A DNA stretch of 64,000 nt from a virus, in the IMG/VR virus record IMGVR_UViG_3300020438_000007, positions 124,001 to 188,000 of that record. One strand, given 5' to 3'. This document shows positions 31,301-39,039 of this stretch, in pieces. The notes beneath the pieces are model-generated. The model was not told where the DNA came from and did no database searches. It saw nothing but the letters and a program-made list of their open reading frames with translations. Each line of letters begins with the position of its first letter. Position 1 is the first letter of the stretch. Made by a program: the position numbers and the translations under genes.

Positions 31301-34300
31301 AGAACCAAATCCACGAATGACAGTTGGCTTGTTTTTGTTATAATTGGTAAGATTTCTTTGTGTAGTAACTCCAACATCACATAATCTAAATCTATTATTG
31401 TCAATTACCTTAACTGCATATTGTGTGGTTGTAGAAAGACCACTTGCAATAATTCCATCCGAAGAATACTCAACAATTTCACCATTATTGAAGTTATGAT
31501 TAAATGCAAGAACATAATCGTCTGATGTGCTAATACCTGACTGTGCATCACCGTTAGTTGGTCTACCTTGAACGATGACTTTCTTGTTTGAGTAACCAGA
31601 TCCAGAATTTTTTACATAGATCCTAGTAATTGTGTTTTTCGCTTGCACCGTCGTAAGACTGTGGAAACCAAAACTAATATTTCCAATATTTACGGTATTA
31701 ATGCCTGCCTTTGCATCTTCAGGTGTTTTATGTAACTTAACCGTCTTCTCATCGATAACACCAGCATAATATGTTGAACCATCAACGATATTGACAATAG
31801 GAGTGTTACCTCTTGCATCATAAATGATGCCTTCTCCAGATTCAAAGTTATGTCTCTTTTGGAAGGTGATACTTTCGTCAAATGTATTAACAGATGTACC
31901 ATCAGCCTTGAAGTTAGCTACAATACGACCTCTGACTAGGTTAGACTCAAGAACGGCACCAGTTCCGTTACCACCGATAACAGTAATCTTAGGTTTTTCC
32001 TGATATCCGATGCCAGGAGTAACTAGTTTAACCTCTCTGAATGATCCAGAGACATTAGCATGAGCAAAAGCACCACTTCCCTGTTGATCGTTGATGATGA
32101 GTGGAGGTCCTGTGATAACATCATAATCTTTACCCGAATTAGTGACTTTAACTTCTGTGATGTCACCGTGGAAGATCTGTTCATCAAAAACAGTAGGAGG
32201 GAATAGTTCAACACCGTTTGCTAACAGTCCAACTGCTCTGTTATTAATTTGTCTCTGGTTCTTATCGTCGAATAAAGTCTGTTGTTTGTAATTAGGATAC
32301 TTTCTAAGAATTTTTTGGTTTTTAAGAGTTTTGTTCTCCCATCCCGACTTATAGATGAACTGTCCAGAAGTATCAGTCCTAACAGCAATGTATTTTTTAG
32401 CAAATACATCAGAACCACTATATGACAAGTAGAAGTCAGTTTGGTTGATAGCAGTTACAAAGTAGATACCAGTGCTGATACCACTATTGGTTGAATTGTC
32501 CCAATAAACCTTATCACCAGTTACATAGTTGTGATTTAGGAGTTGATTAGTGTTTGCTCCTAGACTGAATGAGGAGTCGTAAGACTGTAGGGTATAAGTA
32601 AACCCACCACCAAGTAAAGGTGTCCCAAAACCGTCCACAACCTCCACTGAGGAACTTTTTGTAAAGACCTTATTATCAGTTGCAAAGATAGGATAGTTAG
32701 GTAGACCAGAAGAAGTGATATAGAAGAATTCTTCGTTCTTATCTAAGTAACTATTATGAACTCCAACAGGAAATTCATCTACGCCTGGGAAATAGTCTGA
32801 GTTGTGAGATGCTTTAGTAACTGTTTTTGTAATTACATTTGGATTGACTGGAATTGCTGTGGCAGTCTGAACAACAACAGTATTTGCATAGACCTTAGAA
32901 GTATTGCTTGCGTCATACTCAATATCCTTAACTGTAATAAGAGAAGACTCTCCATTTTGATTTTTGATGACTAAAACTTCGTCAACGTAGAAAACAACAG
33001 AATCAAAGATACTAATTCTGTAAGTATTGACGTTTACCTGACTAACTTTAGAAATATTATGACTGGAAGGAATATTATAGATCCAGTTATTGAATTGTGG
33101 CTTTTGCCCTAAGTCTGTACCGAATGAAAGCAACTTAAGACTGTCACCAATTTGCATATTGGTGGATTGACTTGCATCTGCATTATCAATGACGTTTACA
33201 AGTCTAAATTGCATTATAGATGTTTGGCCAAAACCAGCATAAGCGTATGCAAGTTTATTTTCAAGAATATCTGCACCAAATATCAAGTCAGTAGAGATTC
33301 CAGAAACGCCTAGGAACTGATTAATAGTTTTATCGTTATAACTGACGTTTAGGAAGTTAGAACCCTTTGTAGGTCTTACAAGAAGAGTTCCTGACTGTCC
33401 GAATCCAACTGTAGAGTCAACTACAATCGTACTTGACGCAGCATTAATGATCTCAAGTGTTTTTGTCTTACCAGGCACTTGAAAATTGCCATCAAATGAT
33501 GTAGAGTCCAATGACAACTCGAAAAAGTCAGTCTGGTTGATCGGTCTATACTCTACATTGTAGATTGAAGCACTTACAGTACCAATTCCAGCAACATCTT
33601 GGAATAAGAAATTACCAATAGATTCCAATGGTTGTCCACCGAAAAGGTTTTCAACTAAAACATGTTTGGTTTTGAAATATACGTTTGCAGACGGAGTTAG
33701 AGTACTATCAATCGGTTTGAGGAGTTCAATGTCCTCACCGTATAGAAGTTTGAAAAGAATCTGGTAGGAAGCGTCAGTTCCCTTCGACATGTAGAAGTCT
33801 TTTGCCCTAGTAAGGATGTTAGTAACAGATGTACCAGAGATAAAGTTTCTGTTTTCAAATCCAGGCAAAAATTCAGTCTTGAATTTTGAAAAGAATGTTT
33901 GTAGGAATAGATTGCTTAAATTTAAGACTACAGATCCACTTGGATGTGCAACTGACTCTGTTTCGTTGAACTGTAGGAACTCAGCATCATCGTCTTTTGA
34001 TATTTGATCAATACCACTGAATCCTCTAGCACATTCCACAAAGGATGTGGCAGTTTTAGACTTGTAAGTTATAATCTCGTTTTCAATCTTCAACAAACCA
34101 TAAGTATCTGGCCAACCAACTGTTGAAGCAACTTCAATTACGTCGTCACCAGCAAAACAAGATGCGGTAAGAGCGGTATTTGGTATTAAAGTCTCATTAT
34201 TGAAGGCACTAATCTTTCTATACTCGGCAAGGTTGTTTGCCAAGTCAGTCATACCTGATTGATGTTCCTGAGACTGGTAATACAGATCTAGGAAAGACTG

Positions 34301-34384
34301 GAACAGTGCAGACTCTTCGTTAATGAACTCAGGAATCTGAGACTCAACTAAATGAGATATCTTTACTCTTTTAATATCTGTCAT
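25361..34384 (-). CDS. 7: Giant baseplate wedge protein gp7-like with YHYH domain, 3007 aa
   Basis: The gp7 signature is present in two places: residues about 190-216 (RAKDFYMSKGTDASYQILFK, then LLYGEDIEL), matching the T4 gp7 segment with STKGIEASYKFLFKVLYNEE, and residues about 2436-2463 (FSYSIKSRLPYNTWKESVRS, then IVHPSGF), matching the region where T4 has KSNLPSSRWKSDVIRFVHP. T4 gp7 is 1032 residues, so about 2000 residues are inserted between and after these. Residues about 1245-1345 form a YHYH-type domain (GFAYDGNPIYGPYGY, LDVHGGRYCVTPQYPDGSYA). The rest is repeated GGTGY/GSGY beta units. It starts directly after the gene 6 stop. gp7 links the wedge to the periphery of the baseplate. 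Confidence 0.9.
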   Translation of the reverse strand: MTDIKRVKISHLVESQIPEFINEESALFQSFLDLYYQSQEHQSGMTDLANNLAEYRKISAFNNETLIPNTALTASCFAGDDVIEVASTVGWPDTYGLLKIENEIITYKSKTATSFVECARGFSGIDQISKDDDAEFLQFNETESVAHPSGSVVLNLSNLFLQTFFSKFKTEFLPGFENRNFISGTSVTNILTRAKDFYMSKGTDASYQILFKLLYGEDIELLKPIDSTLTPSANVYFKTKHVLVENLFGGQPLESIGNFLFQDVAGIGTVSASIYNVEYRPINQTDFFELSLDSTSFDGNFQVPGKTKTLEIINAASSTIVVDSTVGFGQSGTLLVRPTKGSNFLNVSYNDKTINQFLGVSGISTDLIFGADILENKLAYAYAGFGQTSIMQFRLVNVIDNADASQSTNMQIGDSLKLLSFGTDLGQKPQFNNWIYNIPSSHNISKVSQVNVNTYRISIFDSVVFYVDEVLVIKNQNGESSLITVKDIEYDASNTSKVYANTVVVQTATAIPVNPNVITKTVTKASHNSDYFPGVDEFPVGVHNSYLDKNEEFFYITSSGLPNYPIFATDNKVFTKSSSVEVVDGFGTPLLGGGFTYTLQSYDSSFSLGANTNQLLNHNYVTGDKVYWDNSTNSGISTGIYFVTAINQTDFYLSYSGSDVFAKKYIAVRTDTSGQFIYKSGWENKTLKNQKILRKYPNYKQQTLFDDKNQRQINNRAVGLLANGVELFPPTVFDEQIFHGDITEVKVTNSGKDYDVITGPPLIINDQQGSGAFAHANVSGSFREVKLVTPGIGYQEKPKITVIGGNGTGAVLESNLVRGRIVANFKADGTSVNTFDESITFQKRHNFESGEGIIYDARGNTPIVNIVDGSTYYAGVIDEKTVKLHKTPEDAKAGINTVNIGNISFGFHSLTTVQAKNTITRIYVKNSGSGYSNKKVIVQGRPTNGDAQSGISTSDDYVLAFNHNFNNGEIVEYSSDGIIASGLSTTTQYAVKVIDNNRFRLCDVGVTTQRNLTNYNKNKPTVIRGFGSGKHTFKYPPIIVNVESLSAIGSTTAIRPEFSPLVLGEIESVYLEEGGTGYGCTNIMDFHRRPDVGISTVVYQALLKPIIIEGSIVDVQILASGKGYRKDSDIVIYSPTGDFADIRPVITGDKITGVRVLDGGIGYKSGDTTLDLQNRGKSAKFIANVREWKINQVQKNDAIISDEDSLLTKPSTNPAFQLQTIGIYPPQKLRFQLGDNIDSGNLETPNAFHSPILGFAYDGNPIYGPYGYQTPTGGAVRRLQSGYILDTTPRSGLRPPGFAFGYFTNDYLFDNSGDLDVHGGRYCVTPQYPDGSYAYFYSVDVDSSGVAKPKFPYLLGSSFKDSPIEENFTTFFNQDIDIASREITRNVAPYYLSYGNSDYELIDDVKDALKQEFEVTKTKSSGISSVTIFSRGDGYKVNDVLELDNSGTNGTGANIVIGSVLGKPVDKVEIGVTTFRGTELVKTKETITGVTTIPHEIASGETVILSGISTADFTEFNGIRKVSVITRTSGLSQFLDNVNTTGVSTAIFVTDVRGFEPGDRIGIGTENMTVTNIDSRFSRLFVNRENYVGAAMTHAVGTNNIVLKPTKFSFPVGNSTVTRFTFENSTTYFNPRETVGVGSTGTHYSIPLTGLSTAVSQTIENRFVPQQRIFIKGHTFFTGQELTYNMGIGGTSLVWAKVSAGATSGVGTEVLVNDSSVYVINFEQDYIGLSTTGIPTTGNAIWFYGVASNAGFAHSFTTNFPKVTSKVERFFGEVGVSSVHELLTGDIITLDALPQSAETVELRYDPVVAKITTAKVGFSKSDFTADLRSFNIADDDFQSGDKVVYYDNGNTIGGLVHNETYFVLREDIDNIKLCKYKSDVSESNPVAITTITTPTSTNPSFIAKVNPPLEFITGNIITFDVSDQSLLDMKLDFFGDLNFTQRLDVSGTNDDGFNIIRDGISGNVGSTVKITTNTDWPKKTFYDLTPVVPSDARKTYGSSDTDVTGRNNITFKNVVLKTDHEIIRKDDKAFTFNLKEKPTAPQRLISRVGVSTITYSTASSNARGPIKSTKINFPGKGYTILPRVIGFASTQGKDGIVKVSSPEIGQIDIIERIKDGFDYPTDPTLLPFLSVPAIVDISGIARMDEIQVVDGGTRYNQPPTLAVRGNNRVKIVATVKGGSVDKVDILENAFEFTEPLSVITTNNSNGYDIDAITHSGTSVTVELLLDPQFNLPVTTGYGSTDVKLPFNVGDKVFVENCRIKPASLANGEGNFNSDVYDFAFYTVTGINTTNSTVTFDMGNAPGISTVTLGSYDDDFTLGSIVNFNDMAKFNMTIIDDAKFLSGEKVTSNRFEGFVAEGGWQGKISQLRLRDTIGTLRSGDTLVGEVSGLKGNVRDVNRFSVRTTLGVTRDKVTKNDMNIGILNDFSQRLSDNFYFQKFSYSIKSRLPYNTWKESVRSIVHPSGFLEFSDLIIESDSKKDATTLDLVNVGIAKSNNMKVKAVDTKVDLILNIDNEIYLGKRTNFAMVTEDDQLDNGSIQRIFFPEGRPIKSFIMNKTNKVLNLDDISAGFNGTHNRSGTLVGSKQFSLSVGGEPVFKKSYNSAATANVDLALNIISIQNHNFQTGQTVILDTQGGSKIGIATTSHTTGTKDIIMAARSSGIGGSAMFENGYNVQIPGPVTGTAVTANPPGDLFRIYGFGNIDGGLPGISTRGQDARFQVKFDFNQTTGLCISTAVTLTIGGAGYFVGDNVSIAGTHLGGATPANDLTFPVTKVTGTRTGVQTSYLNVPSTNDGTGSGGVFSITRDGNLDVTNIDVINGGTGYASTNVISIAGTYVGGSTPTDNIFLSPVELGTDVMPNELFVQKVDDVKFRISGLSTSLPFQFTGLGTGTHLLKVADPNKQALIMIDNIIQTPIKNKKLGVQVSVPVGTTDQGIAIGVGIGSLSKGDIIRLDDELIKINQIGDTTFVQSRSALANSTVDTDFYYDTKRVNSTVTKCGSTFATHDDNPPY

Positions 34385-36259
34385 TTATCTTGTGTAGATT
34401 GATTCGCTAGCGTAACTAGATGTTGTGACGTAGGCAGTAGCAGATGTATTCTCACCAGAGGATACAACGTCAGGAAGTGCATTAACAGAACTGTTGGTAA
34501 CGTCTAACTGTAGATAAAGATCTTTAAGAGCGATAACATCATTAGACTGAGGAATTGCCTCAACCTGTATCTGACCATTCGCTAAAGAAGTACCTGTTAT
34601 ATTTACCACATCAAGATTGATCTCTCCGTGAACGTAATCAATTGTACCAGCATCATTTTTGACGACTAAAGGTAGGTTGTTTTCAAGTTTAAAGAAAATG
34701 ATCTTACCTACATCAGTTCCAGCGATAGGAATATCTCCCATGTAAATGGTTCCAGAGATATTACTTACGTTAAATCCTGTGGAACGTATTCCATATCCAT
34801 TACGTTGTTTAAAGAACGCATTTCCATAACAAAGTTCATAAGTTGCAAAAGTATTGATCTCAGGAGTGATGTCCCTTCTCATTTTTACCTTTGTAATGTT
34901 AGAAGTAACACCCCTTGCAGAGTTATCAACCAATCCAACAATTTTAGAGTACTTAAATCTTCCACCAAAAGCATTGATATCAGATGATCGTGAATATGAT
35001 GTCAAAGCCTTTGTTACAGATGTAACTAATTCAGTGGCATCTGAAAGTGCGTTACTATTGTAGTAGACAGAAGTGTCAACTTCAACGTAAAGATATTTGA
35101 GGTCAATAATTTCTGGTTTGATACCAGCAATAGAATATTGTTTAAGTTGTCTGGAGATATCGTCCTTTGTAATCTGTGAAAGGAAAGAACCATTCTTTGG
35201 TTTGATGGAAATGAACACTTTTCCATACTCAGGTGGATCAAGTTCCTCTCCACCGTAGGAGGTCACAGATTCAACGTTAGGATACACGAATGGAATTATA
35301 CCTGTGTAGTCATTTGCCGTCACTGCACGGTATTGTGAGGAGTATATACGAGGTGCTAGGTATTTGATAGAACTAATGTCTTCAATATTGTCTCCATCAG
35401 CTGCTGCCTGTGAAGTTCTGACAACTGAGATGCCTGATGTTACCGATTGCCCTTGATCATCCTCCAAAACTCCGACAAATGAGAATTTTCTAGCTTCGTT
35501 TCCGTTCTTTCCATTTGTGACAATGTAATTTACGGTAACTGTAGCTCCAGCTGGCGGTCTTTTTCCTAAAATACCGTCTCCAAAGAGAAGTTCATACTGT
35601 TCATCTTCAATTTCTTGAATTAGGAAGAGTTTTGACGTAGCATCGACTCTTAAAATGTTATCATAGAGTGTATAAATCTCTTTTGTCGTAGATTCGACAA
35701 TAACACGAATAGAAGTTGAGTCAATATTTGCGTTTGGAAGAATAAAACGTTGATTTGGTTGAGAATAATCAACTTGGAAAGTTTTTTGAAGGTAAATTCC
35801 TTCGTAAATGTTTAAATTATTAAATCTAGCTACATTAGTTTCGTCTGTTGTTGCAACAAAGTCGTCTGGAATCGAAAAAATGTAAGATCCACCTTGTTGA
35901 GCACCTAAGGCAACCTGTCCAGCCTTCAAAGTTACGATTCTAGTTTCATTGTCACCCATGTTTACTGAGAAATTGATGACTGCCCTAGCAGATCTAGTCG
36001 ATCTAGGTACATATCCAATGTTTCTAGCAAGTGAAACAACGTTTTCTCTTAGAGTTGCACTGTCAAGGAAGCACTCATTGACTGCCATGTTAGTATTGTA
36101 GGCAGTAATGTAACTATTGTACGCTAAAAGATCAATTAGAATCGAAAAGTTAGATCCCTCAAAGTCAAAATCTGAGAAATCACTATTAGTTCTAAGGTAA
36201 TCTTTGATTTGAGCTCGAAGATCAGCGAAGTCTAGGTTTGTGAATTGATTGAAGGACAT
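34385..36259 (-). CDS. 6: Baseplate wedge protein gp6-like, 624 aa
   Basis: Starts MSFNQFTNLDFADLRAQIKD. The N-terminal 80 residues (FSDFDFEGSNFSILIDLLAY, NSYITAYNTNMAVNECFLDS, ATLRENVVSLARNIGYVPRS) are the strongest recognisable part of the gp6/J-type baseplate family. The length is close to T4 gp6 (660). The core includes YELLFGDGILGKRPPAGATV. It overlaps gene 25 by TAATG and directly abuts gene 7 (TAA then ATG), so 25-6-7 are coupled. In T4, gp6 dimers form the inner ring of the baseplate. Confidence 0.96.
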   Translation of the reverse strand: MSFNQFTNLDFADLRAQIKDYLRTNSDFSDFDFEGSNFSILIDLLAYNSYITAYNTNMAVNECFLDSATLRENVVSLARNIGYVPRSTRSARAVINFSVNMGDNETRIVTLKAGQVALGAQQGGSYIFSIPDDFVATTDETNVARFNNLNIYEGIYLQKTFQVDYSQPNQRFILPNANIDSTSIRVIVESTTKEIYTLYDNILRVDATSKLFLIQEIEDEQYELLFGDGILGKRPPAGATVTVNYIVTNGKNGNEARKFSFVGVLEDDQGQSVTSGISVVRTSQAAADGDNIEDISSIKYLAPRIYSSQYRAVTANDYTGIIPFVYPNVESVTSYGGEELDPPEYGKVFISIKPKNGSFLSQITKDDISRQLKQYSIAGIKPEIIDLKYLYVEVDTSVYYNSNALSDATELVTSVTKALTSYSRSSDINAFGGRFKYSKIVGLVDNSARGVTSNITKVKMRRDITPEINTFATYELCYGNAFFKQRNGYGIRSTGFNVSNISGTIYMGDIPIAGTDVGKIIFFKLENNLPLVVKNDAGTIDYVHGEINLDVVNITGTSLANGQIQVEAIPQSNDVIALKDLYLQLDVTNSSVNALPDVVSSGENTSATAYVTTSSYASESIYTR

Positions 36260-36675
36260 TATATTCTAGTTGATTGAAGGATAAAGTCTACATTTTGTCT
36301 TGGAATAGTTAATCCAACGATATCGTAAGCAATAGTTATGTTTAAATTATTGGTATCAATAGGAACAGATATCTGACACTTAATATTATTGATTCTAGGT
36401 TCAAAGTTTTCTAGCAGAAGGTACAAATCATCCTCTAAACTGTAGGCCATAGCCTCATCAGCATTCTCAAATAGAGAATTTTCAATCTCACTTCCTAAAC
36501 GTGGAGCATAAAACCTCTCTCCAAGCTTAGTTCTTACCAAATTCTCAACAGATCGCTTGATTGCATCCTCATTTGTCAAAGATCCAATGTCATCTGTGAC
36601 AGGATGCTTTGCAAAACTAAGACTAATATCCCGAAAATACCTTTTCTGGACTAACGCTCTATCGATTTTGGACAT
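36259..36675 (-). CDS. 25: Baseplate wedge protein gp25-like, 138 aa
   Basis: Contains the gp25/GpW-type pattern: KHPVTDDIGSLTNEDAIKRS, VENLVRTKLGERFYAPRLGS, EIENSLFEN, and a final strand set LNITIAYDIVGL with RQNVDFILQ. The length matches T4 gp25 (132). gp25 primes sheath assembly and sits in the wedge core with gp6 and gp53. It overlaps the 45-aa gene upstream and gene 6 downstream by one base each (TAATG). Confidence 0.96.
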   Translation of the reverse strand: MSKIDRALVQKRYFRDISLSFAKHPVTDDIGSLTNEDAIKRSVENLVRTKLGERFYAPRLGSEIENSLFENADEAMAYSLEDDLYLLLENFEPRINNIKCQISVPIDTNNLNITIAYDIVGLTIPRQNVDFILQSTRI

Positions 36676-36812
36676 TATTCACTCAGATTTTGTTTTCTTT
36701 TCTTATCATTAGTGTCATCGCCAACAACTTCACGCAACATATCGTCTGATTCTTCTGGTTTTTCGATAAAACCATCGTCAGGAATGGTGAATTGGGTGTT
36801 TTTTAACTTCAT
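36675..36812 (-). CDS. Small acidic/basic hypothetical protein, 45 aa
   Basis: Starts MKLKNTQFTIPDDGFIEKPE, with a charged C-terminus (DDTNDKKRKQNLSE). The stop overlaps the gp25 start as TAATG, so the two are coupled, and a CTAAATA motif lies 26 bases upstream. It is the first gene of the 25-6-7 operon as seen here. No family is recognised. Confidence 0.7.
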   Translation of the reverse strand: MKLKNTQFTIPDDGFIEKPEESDDMLREVVGDDTNDKKRKQNLSE

Positions 36813-36837
36813 CTTGGACAAAATTATTATCATTATG

Positions 36838-36844
36838 TATTTAG
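36838..36844 (-). promoter_or_regulatory. Late-promoter-like motif CTAAATA before the gene 25 operon
   Basis: CTAAATA on the minus strand, 26 bases before the ATG at 36812 and just downstream of an intrinsic terminator. This is the expected place for the start of the baseplate transcription unit. Confidence 0.5.
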
Positions 36845-36847
36845 ACA

Positions 36848-36874
36848 CAAAAAAAGACCCTTTTTAGGGTCTTT
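36848..36874 (-). terminator. Rho-independent terminator upstream of the baseplate operon
   Basis: Arms AAAGACCC and GGGTCTTT pair over 8 bp around a 6-base loop, followed on the minus strand by TTTTTGTG. It ends the 50-aa gene unit and insulates the 25-6-7 operon. The symmetrical A/T flanks could let it work in both directions. Confidence 0.85.
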
Positions 36875-36894
36875 GAAAGAATTATAAGTTAATA

Positions 36895-37047
36895 TCAACC
36901 AGCAGATAGTGGAGACTGTGATGAATTGGTGTTTGCGGCAGCCTTTTTGCGAGCTTGAGCGCTAACATCGTACTGACCTTTGACACTGCCGTCCTTAAAA
37001 CCAGCGCTTTCTACATTCCTTGGTGACTTTGTAGGATCTGAATCCAT
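36895..37047 (-). CDS. Small hypothetical protein, 50 aa
   Basis: Starts MDSDPTKSPRNVESAGFKDG and continues with SVKGQYDVSAQARKKAAANT. It has a strong ribosome site (AAGGAAAG, 6 bases before ATG) and GATAAATA 23 bases upstream, and ends at an intrinsic terminator. It is basic, with no membrane segment and no family recognised. Confidence 0.7.
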   Translation of the reverse strand: MDSDPTKSPRNVESAGFKDGSVKGQYDVSAQARKKAAANTNSSQSPLSAG

Positions 37048-37068
37048 AACTACTTTCCTTTTTTTCTT

Positions 37069-37233
37069 TTATTTATCAATTTGAGCCCGTAATCGGTCTG
37101 GAGAAATACCTTCTGAGAGGTAAAACTCCAGTCTGGATTGTGCTTCGTCCTTAGTAAGACCTGTATCTTGCTTAGGATTGTTTACACACCATCCAGAAGT
37201 ACCCAATTCGACTACTTTGTACTTAGTATCCAT
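37069..37233 (-). CDS. Small hypothetical protein, 54 aa
   Basis: Starts MDTKYKVVELGTSGWCVNNP. The C-terminal half (LTKDEAQSRLEFYLSEGISP, DRLRAQ) looks helical and resembles a small regulatory or adapter protein. It overlaps the glycosyltransferase-like gene stop as TAATG. No family is assigned. Confidence 0.75.
   Translation of the reverse strand: MDTKYKVVELGTSGWCVNNPKQDTGLTKDEAQSRLEFYLSEGISPDRLRAQIDK
37070..37077 (-). promoter_or_regulatory. Late-promoter-like octamer GATAAATA
   Basis: GATAAATA overlapping the stop codon of the 54-aa gene, 23 bases before the ATG at 37047. Confidence 0.45.
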
Positions 37234-37991
37234 TAGAGAATCCTTGTTTTTTCGTGTCCAACGCGAATCTTAGGATCAATCCAAATCTCCATACCAGCTT
37301 CTTTTGCATCTAAGCAGAAAGAAACGTCCTCTCCACACATATCTTGGACTTCTCCTGAGTCAAAGACTTGCATTTTAGGTGCAAACCAAGGATACTTCAT
37401 CTCTGTATGTTCAAATACACCGTTCTCGATGAGCAACCAACCAAATCCAGTGTAGTCAACTGTGAAAGGCTTGCGACGACGAGAGATAGATTCAATGGTT
37501 TCGTGATTCATAACCCCACCATTCTTGGCAAAGTCCTCTTCTTCCAACCAATGTGCCACTGAAGTGGTCTTTCCATCCTCTGTGCAATACCAACCACCTG
37601 CAATCTGTTTCTGCATCCAAACCAAACGGTAGAACTTCTCTGTATCAAAGACGATATCAGAGTCAATCCAGAGTTGCCAGTCGTACTTGAGTTTACCATC
37701 CCAAGGAACTTGATCAGGTCCACGCAATACGTTTGCACCTAGGCACTTGCAACGTGCAAAGTTGACCATAGATGAGTAGTCTTGACTGATCTGAATAGAA
37801 GAACCATTCTGAACTAGATCAAAACAAAGTTGAACGAAATTCTTGAGGAAGATATATGACACGCCTCTGCCTGGTAGACAGAATACGATCGCTTTTCCTT
37901 TTGCTAATGCCTTCGCTTCCTCAAGATTAAAATCATCCTCGACTTTCTTAGTCTTGGGAGCGTTTGCTTTTACTGTAAATCCTTTAGCCAT
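37233..37991 (-). CDS. GT-A type glycosyltransferase-like protein, 252 aa
   Basis: Starts MAKGFTVKANAPKTKKVEDD. From residue 34 it reads AIVFCLPGRGVSYIFLKNF, then a DxD-type metal/sugar-nucleotide site WIDSDIVFD with DSD at 110-112, WMQKQIAGGWYC, a YTGFGWLLI strand and a C-terminal acidic GEDVSFCLDAKEAGMEIWID, the layout of GT-A glycosyltransferases. Substrate and acceptor are unknown; virion protein, DNA or cell-surface glycosylation are all possible. It overlaps the 54-aa gene and has a candidate promoter upstream. Confidence 0.75.
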   Translation of the reverse strand: MAKGFTVKANAPKTKKVEDDFNLEEAKALAKGKAIVFCLPGRGVSYIFLKNFVQLCFDLVQNGSSIQISQDYSSMVNFARCKCLGANVLRGPDQVPWDGKLKYDWQLWIDSDIVFDTEKFYRLVWMQKQIAGGWYCTEDGKTTSVAHWLEEEDFAKNGGVMNHETIESISRRRKPFTVDYTGFGWLLIENGVFEHTEMKYPWFAPKMQVFDSGEVQDMCGEDVSFCLDAKEAGMEIWIDPKIRVGHEKTRIL

Positions 37992-38013
37992 AACTTATTG
38001 TCAGTACATAGTA

Positions 38014-38042
38014 AGTATACCACGGTCAAATCAATTTGTCCA
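38014..38042 (-). promoter_or_regulatory. Sigma70-type promoter for the glycosyltransferase-like gene
   Basis: TGGACA, 17 bases, TATACT on the minus strand, with the -10 about 23 bases before the ATG at 37991. Confidence 0.5.
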
Positions 38043-38068
38043 TAGTGTTATATTATATAGTCACGAAA

Positions 38069-38719
38069 TCAAAGGAACTCCTGACTATTACAGGGACCTA
38101 GAGGCATATGTTGATCATAGGCTTCTCCGTAAACCATGCTGTTGATTGTGATGTCGCCAGCAACGGATATTCTCTTTTCATCTGTTAACCAATGGGGGTA
38201 AACCGCATGATAACAGTCACTTGGAAAGAGTAATAGATGTCCCTCATTGTATTGTTTTTCTAATTTCCAGTTGACCTTACGAGTCCTACCTACAATATCA
38301 CTATAGGTAAGTATAAAGTCCCCTGCCTCTGGGTGCATAGTATGTGGAACATGTTGTTCCTCTTGTGAATGATAAGGTATATTCAACCATGCCACAAAAG
38401 AAAACACTGAGTCATGATTATGTAATGCTTGATATTGTCCCCTACCAGTTTTATTCACCCAGAACTTCTGAAAGGTAAGTTCATGTATATGAGTTGTTTT
38501 GAGTTTCTCAGGAAACCCCCACTCTTCAATATACTCGTTTACTGCTTCGTTTAAAACTTCTTTCTGAAAGCGATTACCATCATCTATAAGCATCCACTGT
38601 TGATGTGATTGCTTTGGTTCATACTTCTCTATTAAAGAGTAGAGAAAATCTGTATGACTCTTTTCCAGTGTAACATCCAGAAACCCATAGTTGGGCGGAT
38701 TAATCTTTTTGCTCTTCAT
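38069..38719 (-). CDS. 2OG-Fe(II) oxygenase-like protein, 216 aa
   Basis: Contains LHNHDSVFSFVAWLNIPY (first metal histidine region) and LLLFPSDCYHAVYPHW with DEKRISVAGDI (distal histidine and 2-oxoglutarate-binding arginine), the pattern of the phage 2OG-Fe(II) oxygenases. Family members hydroxylate proteins or small molecules using iron and 2-oxoglutarate; the substrate here is unknown. The start overlaps the 56-aa gene by 20 bases. One of eight oxygenase-like genes in the window, and the only one near the baseplate block. Confidence 0.8.
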   Translation of the reverse strand: MKSKKINPPNYGFLDVTLEKSHTDFLYSLIEKYEPKQSHQQWMLIDDGNRFQKEVLNEAVNEYIEEWGFPEKLKTTHIHELTFQKFWVNKTGRGQYQALHNHDSVFSFVAWLNIPYHSQEEQHVPHTMHPEAGDFILTYSDIVGRTRKVNWKLEKQYNEGHLLLFPSDCYHAVYPHWLTDEKRISVAGDITINSMVYGEAYDQHMPLGPCNSQEFL

Positions 38720-38870
38720 TCTTAATCACTCGTATCTCTTCATGACGCAGAGAATCATCAGGATAGTGTTTAAAATATTCTGTTAAGTAATCCAGTTTAT
38801 GTTTAATATCGCCTTCGGGAATATCTCTCATAATTTGAGACTCCCCAATATACACATTATAAGTATTCAT
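38700..38870 (-). CDS. Small hypothetical protein, 56 aa
   Basis: Starts MNTYNVYIGESQIMRDIPEG; ATG 38870 is chosen over an upstream alternative because it gives a 14-base overlap with the preceding gene and a GGGAAG site close before it. It is acidic and mostly helical (HKLDYLTEYFKHYPDDSLRH). No family is recognised. Confidence 0.7.
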   Translation of the reverse strand: MNTYNVYIGESQIMRDIPEGDIKHKLDYLTEYFKHYPDDSLRHEEIRVIKNEEQKD

Positions 38871-39024
38871 CTTCCCATTCAGCAAGCATATCCTCTAAGT
38901 CTTTGCGAATGTCTGGATGATACAATAAATGTGTGTCGTTCTCTAAGCGGAACTGAACCGATTCGTAGATGTACTCTAGTGCCTTGGCATCCAATTCGAC
39001 ATTCATTTCGTAAGTTTGTTTCAT
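38857..39024 (-). CDS. Small hypothetical protein, 55 aa
   Basis: Starts MKQTYEMNVELDAKALEYIY and continues ESVQFRLENDTHLLYHPDIR, ending in an acidic AEWEDEYL. Predicted all-helical. It overlaps the next gene by 14 bases. No family is recognised. Confidence 0.7.
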   Translation of the reverse strand: MKQTYEMNVELDAKALEYIYESVQFRLENDTHLLYHPDIRKDLEDMLAEWEDEYL

Positions 39025-39039
39025 TAAGTTATCTATACA

